NCBI GenBank assembly: GCA_000969725.1
Contig: JXSR01S042135.1
DNA from: Ophiothrix spiculata
Lineage: Eukaryota; Echinodermata; Ophiuroidea; Amphilepidida; Ophiotrichidae
Strand: one strand, 5' to 3'
DNA: 29,966 bases
Under the pieces are notes generated by a model, which did no database searches, was not told the origin of the DNA, and worked only from the letters and a program-made list of their open reading frames with translations. Below are positions 21,110 to 29,966 of the stretch, one piece after another; positions within the stretch are counted from its first letter, which is position 1; each line of letters begins with the position of its first letter. The position numbers and the translations under genes are program-made.

Positions 21110-21366
21110 CACAATGGCTGATCCAGGCAACTTAACTAACTACACTCAACATCCCAACTTAGTTAGGCTCCAGGTTCGAGCACCGGTTGGACCATGTTTC
21201 CTTACGCAAAACATTGCTATGTGGTTTAGAAATCAGGTTAGGCCGTTGGTCCCCTGTGCAGATGCTATTCCTTGGGGCACTGCATACAGTGTATACCTTA
21301 TAAGTCAAACATATATTATGATGCAAATTGAAACCAGACTCAACAGTTTTGATTAAAAAAAAAAAA
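21110..21366 (+). mobile_element. Possible SINE with poly(A) tail
   Basis: TGGCTGATCCAGG (21115) loosely fits a pol III A box and GGTTCGAGCACC (21174) a B box. The segment ends in a 13-base A run (about 21354-21366). The overall order fits a tRNA-derived SINE. No cloverleaf was confirmed and no target duplication was found, so this is tentative. Confidence 0.3.
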
Positions 21367-21821
21367 CCTTCTTCAATATGATTGTCACTTTGCAGATGCA
21401 GTGTAGTCTGTAAAGTATAGCATTGAATCAAAATGGGAAAAATGGAATAATAAAAAGGTGACAGTATACAAATTGTAAAATGTTACCAAAATCAACCCCA
21501 AAATTTAATGTCAGTTGCTTAAAAATGTATTTGCTCACTATAATTTGGAAATCCTTTGAAAATATGATCAATGTAAAAATTTCCTTTGGTTTTCCACAAC
21601 ATATCTGGGATAATATAATTGTTCCTATAAAAAATTTAACACCAGCTTCAACAAGGGGAGCGGGAGGGACTATAACGATATTTATCATAACTATTTATTT
21701 ACTGCATGTATATATATTATAAAGATACTGAATACCCAAACAAGTTTGTGACGTCACATTTTGTGGTTAACAGTAATATCAAAACAGCAAAATCAATATC
21801 AAAAACACTTTTAATTCAGTA
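21367..21821. other. Nothing recognised
   Basis: AT-rich sequence; overlapping 80- and 86-codon frames on opposite strands, neither recognised. Confidence 0.5.
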
Positions 21822-22005
21822 AGGCTGCGATCACATAGAACTATACTATTCGGGTATACGGTGCACGATTTCACCTGGGCACGCATATAGATGCAATCGG
21901 GTCACATAAGAGGGTACTATTCGAAAAAACGCATTGCTCGCCGTGCCTGTATAAAATATAGCCATCGAATAGCGTATACCGTATACTTCTATGTGATCGC
22001 AGCCT
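21822..22005. mobile_element. AGGCTGCGATCACATAGAA miniature element, copy 1 (184 bp)
   Basis: Perfect 19-bp terminal inverted repeats AGGCTGCGATCACATAGAA at both ends, with TATACGGT-type sequence repeated just inside. TA lies on the left; the right flank is AA, probably a decayed TA. A second copy is at 29287-29484 in the same orientation. Confidence 0.88.
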
Positions 22006-22023
22006 AAGGAGCAGTGTTCCCAC

Positions 22024-22512
22024 TAAAGCGTTGGTCACAACCCATCGTATGTGCAAGTACCGACTCAGTATGGATGTTGGAGGATGCACACACAACATAC
22101 CACTTTTTATTGCATGCAGGATTTTTTCTGTGTGCTGGCTACAGTCTGTCTACCAATTAAACACCAATACGGGTCGTACATGCTCAGTACTGACGACATT
22201 CCGATTCCTTGTGTTTTATGCAATTTTTCCCACAGCTACTTGCTCTCTGGACATTGCACTTAGTACTTGCTGACAAATTTGTGTACCATATGTGTAAGTA
22301 CAGTTTCCTTATAATAACAGGGTAGTCGCTGGAACATTGTAAACGCGGTGTTAATTATAATGTGCACATTGTATGATGCACGCATTAACCATTCACGATT
22401 AGGCGTGCCTTGCGGGCCACATTCACATCATGCGATTAACATACATAATGGCTGTAACCTCTCTAAAAAGCATACAGACAAAAAACGCAATATGGGTTGT
22501 GACCAATGCTTA
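22024..22512. mobile_element. 489-bp inverted-repeat element (TTGGTCACAACCCAT ends)
   Basis: AAGCGTTGGTCACAACCCAT at the left end and the complement ATGGGTTGTGACCAATGCTT at the right end (22492-22511). TA borders both ends in overlapping form. Several overlapping 63-80-codon frames inside have no recognisable content. Confidence 0.75.
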
Positions 22513-22895
22513 AGAAATTCAAGATTTTGTCAAAGTTGATGTTGTGGTTACACCAAAGTCACTAGCTGAATGTTTGCTAGATAAGCAATTAAGCAAGAAA
22601 AGGCATCTTTCAAAAACCATTGTGCCAAATTTCCCATCTCCTGTGCCAATGGCATGCCATACAGCCTTAGCATGAACATTGGTAAGGGTGTTTATGACAA
22701 TTAATATATTTTTAAAAACCAACACTGGACAAATTTCAAAATTTAGCCGCAACAAACCAACCAACAATAGATTAAATAAGATACACCGGGCATTGAAAAT
22801 ACACATATGATGGAAGGCAAGTAACTTGGGTAATTCATTAATCCACTCACAATCTGTTAGGTTATAAACTCACCAAAAGTATACATTAACAATTA

Positions 22896-23477
22896 CGAGG
22901 GGATATCAAAAAGTTTTAAAGATCACCGAGAAGAAAATACAACCAGGAACTTCATTTTATTATGTGACCCTTAAGTCATCTTTACATAGCCACTATGCAA
23001 AGTAACACATTTCACCCACTTATAACTGACTGTCCACAGACTGACATTGTAGAGGTCCTCTTTTAGCCAAAAAAATCCACATGGTATTTTGTAGGTCGCC
23101 CTTGTTTTATTACATCATTATGGCGTCATTTTAAACGGATTTCCGTAATTTTATTTAGCAATGGAAAGAGGGTATCCTATCCTATAATACTATGGTATAA
23201 AACATGTAAACTTTGGGCGTGTCATCATATAATTGCTGGGCTGTAACCCTTCAAATGCAGTGATTTAATCACGCAACGTATCTTATGCAGTTTATCTGGT
23301 TAGCCGAGGCAGGTTGTTGACATCTATCGACACCTGTATGGAAAAGTATAAATGCCATTGACATCATTTTTGTACCATAATGTACACAAGGATGAGTGAC
23401 CATGCATTCTGTCAAAAGTTAATCGATATAGCTCCTTTCCTTCTTAGTGATCTTTAAAAAACTTTTTGATACCCCCG
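22896..23477. mobile_element. Mariner-like element, internally deleted (582 bp)
   Basis: Terminal inverted repeats begin CGAGGGGATATCAAAAAGTT on the left and CGGGGGTATCAAAAAGTT on the right, and extend through AAAGATCAC; TA flanks both ends (22894-22895, 23478-23479). On the minus strand just inside the left end a decayed frame reads WVKCVTLHSGYVK, recalling the W-K-C-x3-x-G-x-Y-V-E end of mariner transposases. The catalytic region is not recognisable. Confidence 0.75.
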
Positions 23478-23545
23478 TACATTATTAGAATAAAAAACAA
23501 CTCTATGTGCACTTGTCAATTCCTCCTATTGGCAATGAAGCACAC

Positions 23546-24349
23546 TATAGCCAATTACCATGAACAATCACCTCAGAAAAACCCAGCTCCCTAATATACT
23601 TTCTCGTAGCAACATTACAGTTAACATGAATAATAACTGTAAAGTTGCTATGCACAAAATTGCAGAGTTATTGTGCACGTGCGCAGACATATGGATGCAT
23701 CTTTGTTGATTTGTGATGAACAAGCTTAAGTCTGTATACTTTGATCAATACCAAATAGGCGGGCCTCTTCACATCGTGAATTGATACAGACAAGCGCGTG
23801 CGTAGCGTAGCAGGAGACGCAGCGCGCGTTGACCATGTGACTCACGCATCAGTATCTACGCCGCGCGTGTAAGCAGGATTATGTTTACTTGCAGATGAAG
23901 AAAAGCCTTATAAGTCCCGCCTATTTAGTGTTGATCAAAGTATAAGGCCAGTTACCACATAAAATCACCTCAGAAAAACCCAGCTCCCTAATATGCATTC
24001 CCGTAGCAACATTACAGTAAACGCGAATACCAACTGTAAAGTTGCTATGCACAAAATTGCAGAGTTATTGTGCACGTGCGCAGACATATGGATGCATCTT
24101 TGTTGATTTGTGATGAACAAGTCTGTATACTTTGATCAATACCAAATAGGCTGGCCTCTTCACATCATGAATTGATACAGATATGCGTGTGCGCAGATGA
24201 ACACAGCACAACTGCAGGAGAGGCAGTGTGCGTTTTACGTGTGACTCGCACATCAGTATCTACGGCGCGCGTGTAAGTGGGATTATGTTTACTTGCTGAT
24301 GAAGAAAAGCCTCATAATTCCCGCCTATTTAGTGTTGATCAAAGTATAG
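23546..24349. repeat. Two tandem units of ~400 bp, each with an inverted-repeat element
   Basis: AATCACCTCAGAAAAACCCA at 23566 recurs at 23963 (offset 397), and most of the unit matches with small indels. Each unit holds a hairpin (TAGCAAC...GTTGCTA, 23607-23650 and 24004-24047). Each is followed by an element bounded by TATACTTTGATCAA and its complement (23735-23944 and 24126-24348), with AAATAGGCGGG just inside. GC-rich CGCGCG stretches lie in the middle of each element. Confidence 0.85.
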
Positions 24350-24867
24350 CATGTTTGAATACCAAAGTACTACATAGCCAGTAGGAAGAATCTTAAAATG
24401 CAGATATATATCATTTCATGAGTCATTCCACTCAGTATAAATTATTCTATTAAATTTCACATAAATTTCCTACAATATGGTTATTTAGTCCTGAAATAAT
24501 GCCCTTTGACTACATCAACTGGTAGCTTGGGAACTGGGACTCTTTACAAAACTTTCCAGTATATATTCACAGACTTATATCTTAGTACACATGGTAGTGA
24601 TTATATAGATGGGGACTTGGGTCAAAGGTCAAGAGCACTTGTAGAATGAGGTACATATTGAATGAGTTGGGTGACATACAACACAAATTTGAGCTGATGA
24701 AAATATTTGTCTTGGCACAATAAACAGGGGAATACATCAAGTCAACTTTGGTACCTAAAACCTAGTAGTAAGTGAGTAACTATGCAGAAGGGCTTACAAC
24801 TAAATGTTTGTAAGTAAAACTAATATCATTTTGTCAGGCTATTTTCAGTACAAAGCCTCTCTGAAGA
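24350..24867. other. Nothing recognised
   Basis: AT-rich sequence; no gene or repeat structure seen. Confidence 0.5.
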
Positions 24868-25043
24868 GCAAGTTTTTTTTCAAATCTTGTTATTTTAGCG
24901 CAAATAATGCCATATCTAAAAGCTTATATTACATTGTAAGTTTTTGTCAAATTTGTTTTAGCGCAAATCATGCCGTATCTAAAAGCTTATTTTAAATTGC
25001 AAGTTTTTGTATATCTTGTTATTCTGGTGCAAATCATGCTGCA
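24868..25043. repeat. Short tandem repeat, 63-68 bp unit, about 2.6 copies
   Basis: Units begin GCAAGTTTTT, GTAAGTTTTT and GCAAGTTTTT at 24868, 24936 and 24999. They share TTTTAGCGCAAAT, ATGCC and TATCTAAAAGCTTAT in order; the third unit is truncated after GTGCAAATCATGC. Confidence 0.8.
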
Positions 25044-25755
25044 AACTTTGCAAATACCGCAAGAAAAGAATGGCGATGGTTAACGTTTTAGATGAATATT
25101 CATACCTTCAGGTCTGATTAATTGAGCAAAAACTAATGCTGTTTTGATACTAGCGTAGTTTGTAGCTTTGTCGCTGCATACCGTATATTTTTTAACAAAA
25201 ATGTGTCGCTTTCGGTTGTCATAGCCACAAAGCTATATGTCGCTGAGACAATCGATGTCGAAAAAAATTTGTTGCATGGCAAGAATTTAGGGAAATGAAG
25301 GTAAAATCCCGCTAACAAGTGAAAAACACAAATGATTTGACCTGATTGGTGCAATGACCATTCTATTTATCCCGTATCAATTTAGACTTGGTATGACTGG
25401 AGAAAAAAATATCTTTGGACCACTAATGCCATCTACCTGAATGGTTCTTGGCAAAAACATTAGTAGTCAATGTACTGGTGTAAAAAACATTTTTAAGAAT
25501 TTAGATTTTTATTCTTTGGCAAGTGACCAATTTGATTTAAAATTTTAAAATTAGTTTCAATGAGTCCAATACACAGATACATTCAAGTCATGAGTTGCAA
25601 AAATAACAGACAAGATGTTAGTTTTTCAACTCATAGAGTGACCAGAACATCTTCGTATTGAAAAAATAAAATTAAAAAAATCTTCAATTCCATCACTATT
25701 ATACGTAAGGCAGCACGAGCGGTTGGCTCTCTCTGAACCACTGGTTATGGTCATT
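25044..25755. other. Nothing recognised; downstream flank of AKAP10
   Basis: AT-rich sequence beyond the likely AKAP10 3' end. The 73-codon minus-strand frame at 25133-25354 has no recognised content. Confidence 0.5.
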
Positions 25756-25761
25756 TTTATT
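25756..25761 (-). promoter_or_regulatory. Candidate AKAP10 polyadenylation signal
   Basis: TTTATT on the plus strand is AATAAA on the minus strand, about 600 bp downstream of the AKAP10 stop codon. A second AATAAA lies further on at 25508..25513. Either could end the 3' UTR. The choice is by distance only, in AT-rich DNA where the hexamer is common. Confidence 0.3.
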
Positions 25762-26358
25762 GTCTGAACAATTGTTCAGCCGCAGCTTGAGTTTTGAACC
25801 GTCCCCTAAACAATCTTGTGTCCTATAAAACTACAGATATATGCAATAAACAATACTGATATATTGGTCTTTCAATCAACATGTAGTTATATGGAACAAA
25901 CGATTTTGAGAGCATAATGCAGAGATGCAACACAATAACAATTAAATATCCTGAAATGCGCAAAAATGCCATTCGAACAGAGCAGTTTCCTATTCTTTTG
26001 AACTTGGTTTAATTTCCTTAAAATACAAATATTTTGTGTAAATTTCATGAATTCAGGAAATTTCCTGAAAAGTTACATCCCTGATAATGATTAACTTGGC
26101 CCATATACATCTGTGAGAAATGGTCAATTTTGCTTAACTTATTATTTTGGCGACAAACACAGGACTAAAGCAAACCCTATGAGCCAAAGCTTGCAGATGA
26201 CACAAAAACTGAAGTAGCCTATATGTAATTTTTTGTAGCCGTTATGCGTCTAAAAATTAAACTGCAGGTCTAATGAAACTACCCAACTAAAAATGCTTGC
26301 CTACTATGTTGCACAAGGGGACACAGAGCTAAATAGTATATAAGCTTGAAGTTTACTC
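25756..26358 (-). other. Probable AKAP10 3' untranslated region
   Basis: From the stop codon at 26359 to the nearest minus-strand AATAAA. No frame, repeat or further exon was seen. Confidence 0.35.
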
Positions 26359-26553
26359 TCAGTGTTGTGAGCTTTCGCTTCCTTTCCGCCTTGCTCCTCG
26401 ACTTAACGTCGGACTACCTGAAGCTTGACTAGTGATACTCCCCGATGCTGGACTATGATGCTGGGGAGTTGAGCTGCCTGAAGAGGATCCGGTTTGCAGG
26501 TTAACATCGTTGATAATCTTCTGTGCAATTTTAAGTGCCATTTCTTCCTTCGC
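26359..26553 (-). CDS. AKAP10: AKAP10 (D-AKAP2) orthologue, terminal exon with PKA-binding helix
   Basis: Last coding exon, minus strand. The acceptor TTATTAAACAG lies just before 26553; the frame runs 64 codons to a stop at 26361..26359. It opens with AKEEMALKIAQKIINDV, an amphipathic helix with Ile/Leu/Val on one face and an Ile-Ala-x-x-Ile core. This closely resembles the dual-specificity A-kinase-binding helix of AKAP10, which docks on the dimerisation domain of PKA RI and RII subunits. After the helix comes a tail of about 46 residues rich in Ser, Gly, Pro and Gln, with a basic RGARRK stretch, ending ESSQH. The vertebrate protein, as I recall it, ends shortly after the helix in a PDZ ligand of the type STKL; that ending is absent here. 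An ATG lies at 26541, inside the helix codons, but splice phase shows the frame continues from the previous exon, so it is not the start. Confidence 0.85.
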   Translation of the reverse strand, partial: AKEEMALKIAQKIINDVNLQTGSSSGSSTPQHHSPASGSITSQASGSPTLSRGARRKGSESSQH

Positions 26554-28225
26554 CTGTTTAATAAATAGTCAAAAAAGTTGAATTAGCATACAGAATTAAT
26601 GTGAAAAACTAGCTGCAGAACTTGCTGTTAACTATCTGTAAAAATTCCATGTACTTATCCCACTATTTTTGATAACTTTTAGTCAGATTTTTAAAAATTT
26701 TCTTACAATTGCCACTTCATGAATATACAAGTCACCATTTCATTTAACAGGTTTCTAGGAAACATTATAACCACTTAAGAGAAAAACTTCCTTTTTATCA
26801 TTTGAAATGTATCACAACTAAAATACTACTTGATTTCATTTTGGAAAGCATTTCTTGACAAAATGCATTTTTCAACTTTTTTTTTTAATTTGGTCAACAA
26901 AGCAAAGCTATTATTGGCAAAATAAAAAAAAGTATTGGACACTATTAAATGAGCTTCGTCCGATTTTTCAAAATTAAGTTTTTAATGACATATGAAAGAT
27001 GACAACTCAAAATATGTAAGTTTCAAATTTCAGCACAATCTGTCAAACCGTTCTGATTTTATGAGCAATTTGGTTTCAAAGAATCAGTTTTTTAAACATG
27101 TTAAGCCCTACGTTTGGTGTCTATACCTGCCCCCCCACGGCACACCTTTACCAAGGTGAAAGTTGAGTACCCCACTCACAAAACCACGAAATATAAAGCT
27201 TGATGGCAAATATTTTTATATTTTCAGAATAGTACATATTGACAATGTGGCCCCTAGAATGAGGAAAATGTTGAGGGAGTTTGTAATCTTAACAGGGCCC
27301 CGGAAGGGATACGTAGTACAAAACTGATCACAGGGATGTGCCTCCAACATAGGATAACAAAATCAGGCTAGGTGGTATCGCAATGGAACCTTTTTCTTTG
27401 CAAAATATTGTATTTTGATGGGTCAATTTTTTCATATTTTCTGAAATTTGCACAAAAATGACGCAAAATCTGGGAATTTTTTACCAATTAGCGCAAGGTT
27501 TGGAAGAAAACTCAATTTTTGTATAAATTTGGGCGATTTTGTATATATATAGGTCTCGTTTTCTTGAAAATTGGTATGAGTTGTACTTCAAATTTCTCAG
27601 CGGCACACCCCGACCAAAACCAATGTTGAGTGCCCCCGGGGAACAGGGTCCTACTCTACAGGTATTTTATCGCCATCCATATCAATACTACTGTATATTA
27701 TTTGATACTGAAGCAGTAATTTGGAAATATTTACAGAAATATTATATATGTCACAAACGTCACGAAAACGTTGCACCCTAAAATGTCACAAACGTTGCAC
27801 AACAAAAGATTTTACCAGAGGAAATCCCCTGCAGCTATTGACTTTTGGGGGGTGGGAGGTTAATTGTAGGTATTTTCTTCATCTTCTGTCTAAAGGAGAA
27901 GATAAAAAACAATCACACTTCACAGAATTTCTCATATATGGTCTCATGGAGCAAGAACCCAGCTTTCTCTGATGTCACAAACGTCATGGAACGTTGCATG
28001 GCCTTTATTCTTAAACTTGAGAAGATTTTCATGTTTTAAAGTTATGGTCGAATAGACTATGTTAACAACTTCTTGAAACAACCAGCAAAAGAATAAATAT
28101 TCACAGATTTTGTAAGCTATGAGCATATAAACTGAAATTTCCCTTGAGTTTGGTCACAAACGTCACGAAATAGTTGCCCTGCTGTAAACTATATACACTT
28201 TGCAGGTATTGGTTAATATACTTAC
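26554..28225 (-). other. AKAP10 intron (1672 bp)
   Basis: Intron between the penultimate and terminal exons, GT...AG on the minus strand. It holds two diverged direct copies of a segment starting GGCACACC (27139..27173 and 27602..27637) and four copies of a GTCACAAACGT motif between 27750 and 28177. Open frames of 60-83 codons here overlap in several frames and look incidental. I saw no further exon with matching phase. Confidence 0.75.
27750..28177. repeat. Four dispersed copies of a GTCACAAACGT motif
   Basis: GTCACAAACGTCACGAAA followed by ACGTTGCA at 27750-27775; a short form, GTCACAAACGTTGCA, at 27785-27799; GTCACAAACGTCATGGAACG then TTGCA at 27974-27998; GTCACAAACGTCACGAAATA then GTTGC at 28153-28177. 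All have the same orientation inside the AKAP10 intron. Confidence 0.75.
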
Positions 28226-28272
28226 TGGGTCTTCGTCTTTACTCATGAATTTCCTGAGAGAGAATTTGGAAC
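28226..28272 (-). CDS. AKAP10: AKAP10 (D-AKAP2) orthologue, internal coding exon (penultimate)
   Basis: A 47-bp exon on the minus strand, bounded by an acceptor TTTTTGCAG before 28272 and a strong donor GTAAGT at 28225. Its first two bases complete the glycine codon split across the upstream intron; the remaining 15 codons read SKFSLRKFMSKDEDP and end in phase 0. The order Gly-Ser-x-Phe-Ser followed by basic residues matches the linker I recall between the EPEPD segment and the PKA-anchoring helix in vertebrate AKAP10. The exon is too short to be found by ORF length. It is supported by the two splice sites and by phase agreement with both neighbours. Confidence 0.8.
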
Positions 28273-29143
28273 CTGCAAAAAGTACAAGCATGAAATTAGC
28301 TTAGCATTCTGAAAGGGAATAAGTATTGCTTTAATAAGTTGTCACAAAAATAACTTAATTTATTTTAACTGTCTACAAAATGCTACTATATCAAATTGTA
28401 AGACAATTGATTGATTTGATGTCTCAAAGACATCTCAGTTGGGGCAATGTCTCTGTGACAACTCAGAGACCTGCTATTAATGAAATCATTTAATTTCCTG
28501 CAAGCCATGAAATTTTTAATGCTTCAAAAGCGTGGGGTAAACAGACGTATAACCTTGAGTAGTACGGAAGACTTTCTTTTCACATGATAACCACGTCATA
28601 CAACCAATCAAGACACATGCACTACACTATCCCTACCTACCTGGTTGCCACACCCTACCATGAATATGCTAACTTACCCTACCCCATATGTTAGATTTTT
28701 AAATATGACTGCAAAGGTTATGAAAGAATTACTTAGTTAGAACATCTGAGTCACTTGGTCCAACCTGCAATATACAGCTAGGGTTGGTAACACTCCCCCT
28801 TAGGAGGGTGAGGGTTAAATCATATCAACATTTAATTTCTGGCAAAGTTAAACACATAATGAGTTTGCAAGGGTTTTTGCAAGGGTTTTTGTTTTTCTTA
28901 CATCAATATTCAGGATTAATTGCTTACAGCAGGTGGTATAGGAAAACCTACAGAATTTAATTCCAATCAAACTAAAGACCTCATTAGTTTAATTTAGAAT
29001 AATCGATATTGATTATCTCAGCAAATGTCGTTTTGCTGCTACAACAACCAGAAGTGACAATTTTTTGCAAAAAATGCACGTCATGTGGTGACAAAGCTTC
29101 AAAACTACACGAGTATGAAAGCAGCATCATGCACGCTACTCAC
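28273..29143 (-). other. AKAP10 intron (871 bp)
   Basis: Intron between the two upstream exons, GT...AG on the minus strand. It contains short imperfect inverted repeats (for example CACTCCCCCTTAGGAGGGTG near 28791-28810, and the GTCTC-rich stretch around 28420-28470). I recognised no coding sequence in it. Confidence 0.7.
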
Positions 29144-29232
29144 CGGTGGATTTCTTGTTTATTAAATCTGGATCGGGTTCATAATCAGCTACAAATTGAC
29201 CTAGATGATTGACAGAGCCAAAGGTTAAATTG
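29144..29232 (-). CDS. AKAP10: AKAP10 (D-AKAP2) orthologue, internal coding exon
   Basis: Third-last coding exon of an A-kinase anchoring protein 10 gene read on the minus strand. The acceptor is TTGTTTCAG before 29232 and the donor is GTGAGT starting at 29143. The exon is 89 bp; its first base closes a codon and its last base opens a glycine codon completed in the next exon. It encodes 29 full codons, including the stretch GQFVADYEPDPD. From memory of vertebrate AKAP10, this aligns with the segment after the second RGS domain that carries GQF-x5-EPEPD just ahead of the PKA-binding helix. The next upstream exon must end with two bases of a codon; I found no candidate between 29233 and the window edge. 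In known family members the protein tethers PKA to membranes. The identification rests on this exon together with the next two. Confidence 0.82.
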
Positions 29233-29286
29233 CTGAAACAAGAAAGGAAGACTAAGTTATAGAAATGATCTTTCCATCAAGTACTA

Positions 29287-29484
29287 AGGCTGCGATCACA
29301 TAGAACTATACTATTCGGGTATACGGTGCACATTTTCACCTGGACACATGTATAGATGCAATTGAACACGTGAATTTGATGCTACCGGGTCACATGGGAG
29401 GGCACTATTAGAAAAAACGTATAGCTCGCCGTGCCATCGAATAGCGTATAGCGAATACCGTATACTTCTATGTGATCGCAGCCT
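29287..29484. mobile_element. AGGCTGCGATCACATAGAA miniature element, copy 2 (198 bp)
   Basis: The same terminal repeats as 21822-22005, here flanked by TA on both sides (29285-29286 and 29485-29486). It has about 20 extra bases in the middle relative to copy 1. It lies in the AKAP10 intron upstream of the exon at 29144-29232. Confidence 0.9.
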
Positions 29485-29865
29485 TACAGTATTTAAAGAA
29501 TCTCTACTGATGGTGTTGCTTGGCATATCTTTTTTTAGTCATGTGCAATGGTGTGCTTATTGGAAAATAAAAGATGGTATGTTTGGTTTAGGCTATCCTA
29601 TATCATAATGAATCAGTACTGGATATTTGAGTAGTGAATGATGGCATATTCTTAAGGGGGTGTCAGTTTTCAAGCCAATTGACAAAAAGGAAAGATTGCT
29701 AAACAGGGAATTTCATGATACACATAAACATAGTTCTGCCTTGTTAGTGTTGTTAAACTAACAGTGTCAAATATACAATAATGGATAGACGGATTTGCAG
29801 CAGAAACTGAGCCAATTTCATACTAAACCACACCCACTGAAAAAGAATGATTTGACTGGATGCTA

Positions 29866-29966
29866 AGACAATTTTTGTCTCAGATAGAAGTCTACCAATC
29901 AAGTCAATCAAACAGACACAACTCTGAGACAATTTTTTGTGTCAGATTAAAGTCTACCAATCAAGT
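29866..29966. repeat. Minisatellite (~61-bp unit) running off the window
   Basis: AGACAATTTTT...GTCAGAT...AAGTCTACCAATCAAGT is present twice (from 29866 and from 29927). The second copy reaches the window end, so the array may continue. Confidence 0.75.

Noticed and set aside
21174..21185. A functional tRNA gene at the B-box-like GGTTCGAGCACC
   Set aside because: I could not fold an acceptor stem or anticodon arm around it; a SINE is the most I can suggest.
26359..26541. A stand-alone 60-codon gene starting at the ATG at 26541
   Set aside because: The frame is open upstream to a clear splice acceptor before 26553 and joins two further exons in phase, so the ATG is internal.

Overview
The window reads as nuclear DNA of a marine invertebrate. 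It is about two-thirds A+T, has almost no open protein-coding sequence, and is dense in DNA transposon remnants and decayed LINEs. Short strings such as TAGGCCTATA and the mix of LINE and mini-transposon families made me think of an echinoderm or another invertebrate deuterostome (hemichordate, amphioxus). That placement is an impression, not a measurement.

One cellular gene is recognisable. At the right end on the minus strand lie the last three coding exons (29144..29232, 28226..28272, 26359..26553) of an A-kinase anchoring protein 10 (AKAP10, D-AKAP2) orthologue. They have consensus splice sites and compatible phases, and they include the amphipathic helix that binds PKA regulatory subunits. 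The rest of the gene (RGS domains) lies past the right edge.

Region by region. 1-1040: AT-rich sequence with a GCGGCTTATA repeat cluster and one unrecognised 57-codon ORF. 1040-3660: a decayed CR1/L2-like LINE on the minus strand, interrupted by a 463-bp TA-flanked element, next to what looks like the 3' end of another LINE and a 95-bp tandem array made from a reverse-transcriptase fragment. 4291-6233: a 5'-truncated LINE on the minus strand with a YADD reverse transcriptase and a 9-bp target-site duplication. 6234-7119: an inverted-repeat DNA element. 8150-11477: two copies of one miniature element family (A), the second carrying two further nested elements, plus a copy of a second family (B). 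12080-18100: several short inverted-repeat elements, including two 174-bp pogo/Tigger-like copies with TA duplications. 18850-21366: more inverted-repeat elements, one with an array of 18-bp dyad boxes, and a possible SINE. 21822-24348: a cluster of DNA elements, including a deleted mariner-like element and a 397-bp tandem duplication. 24868-25043: a short tandem repeat. 25750-29966: the AKAP10 3' end, its introns with a repeated GTCACAAACGTCACG motif, another TA-flanked element, and a minisatellite entering the right edge.

There is no operon-like organisation, and no rRNA, clear tRNA gene or CRISPR array. The other open frames of 60-115 codons lie inside repeats or in AT-rich sequence and show no recognised domain or splice context, so they are not called as genes. 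All repeat boundaries were read by eye.
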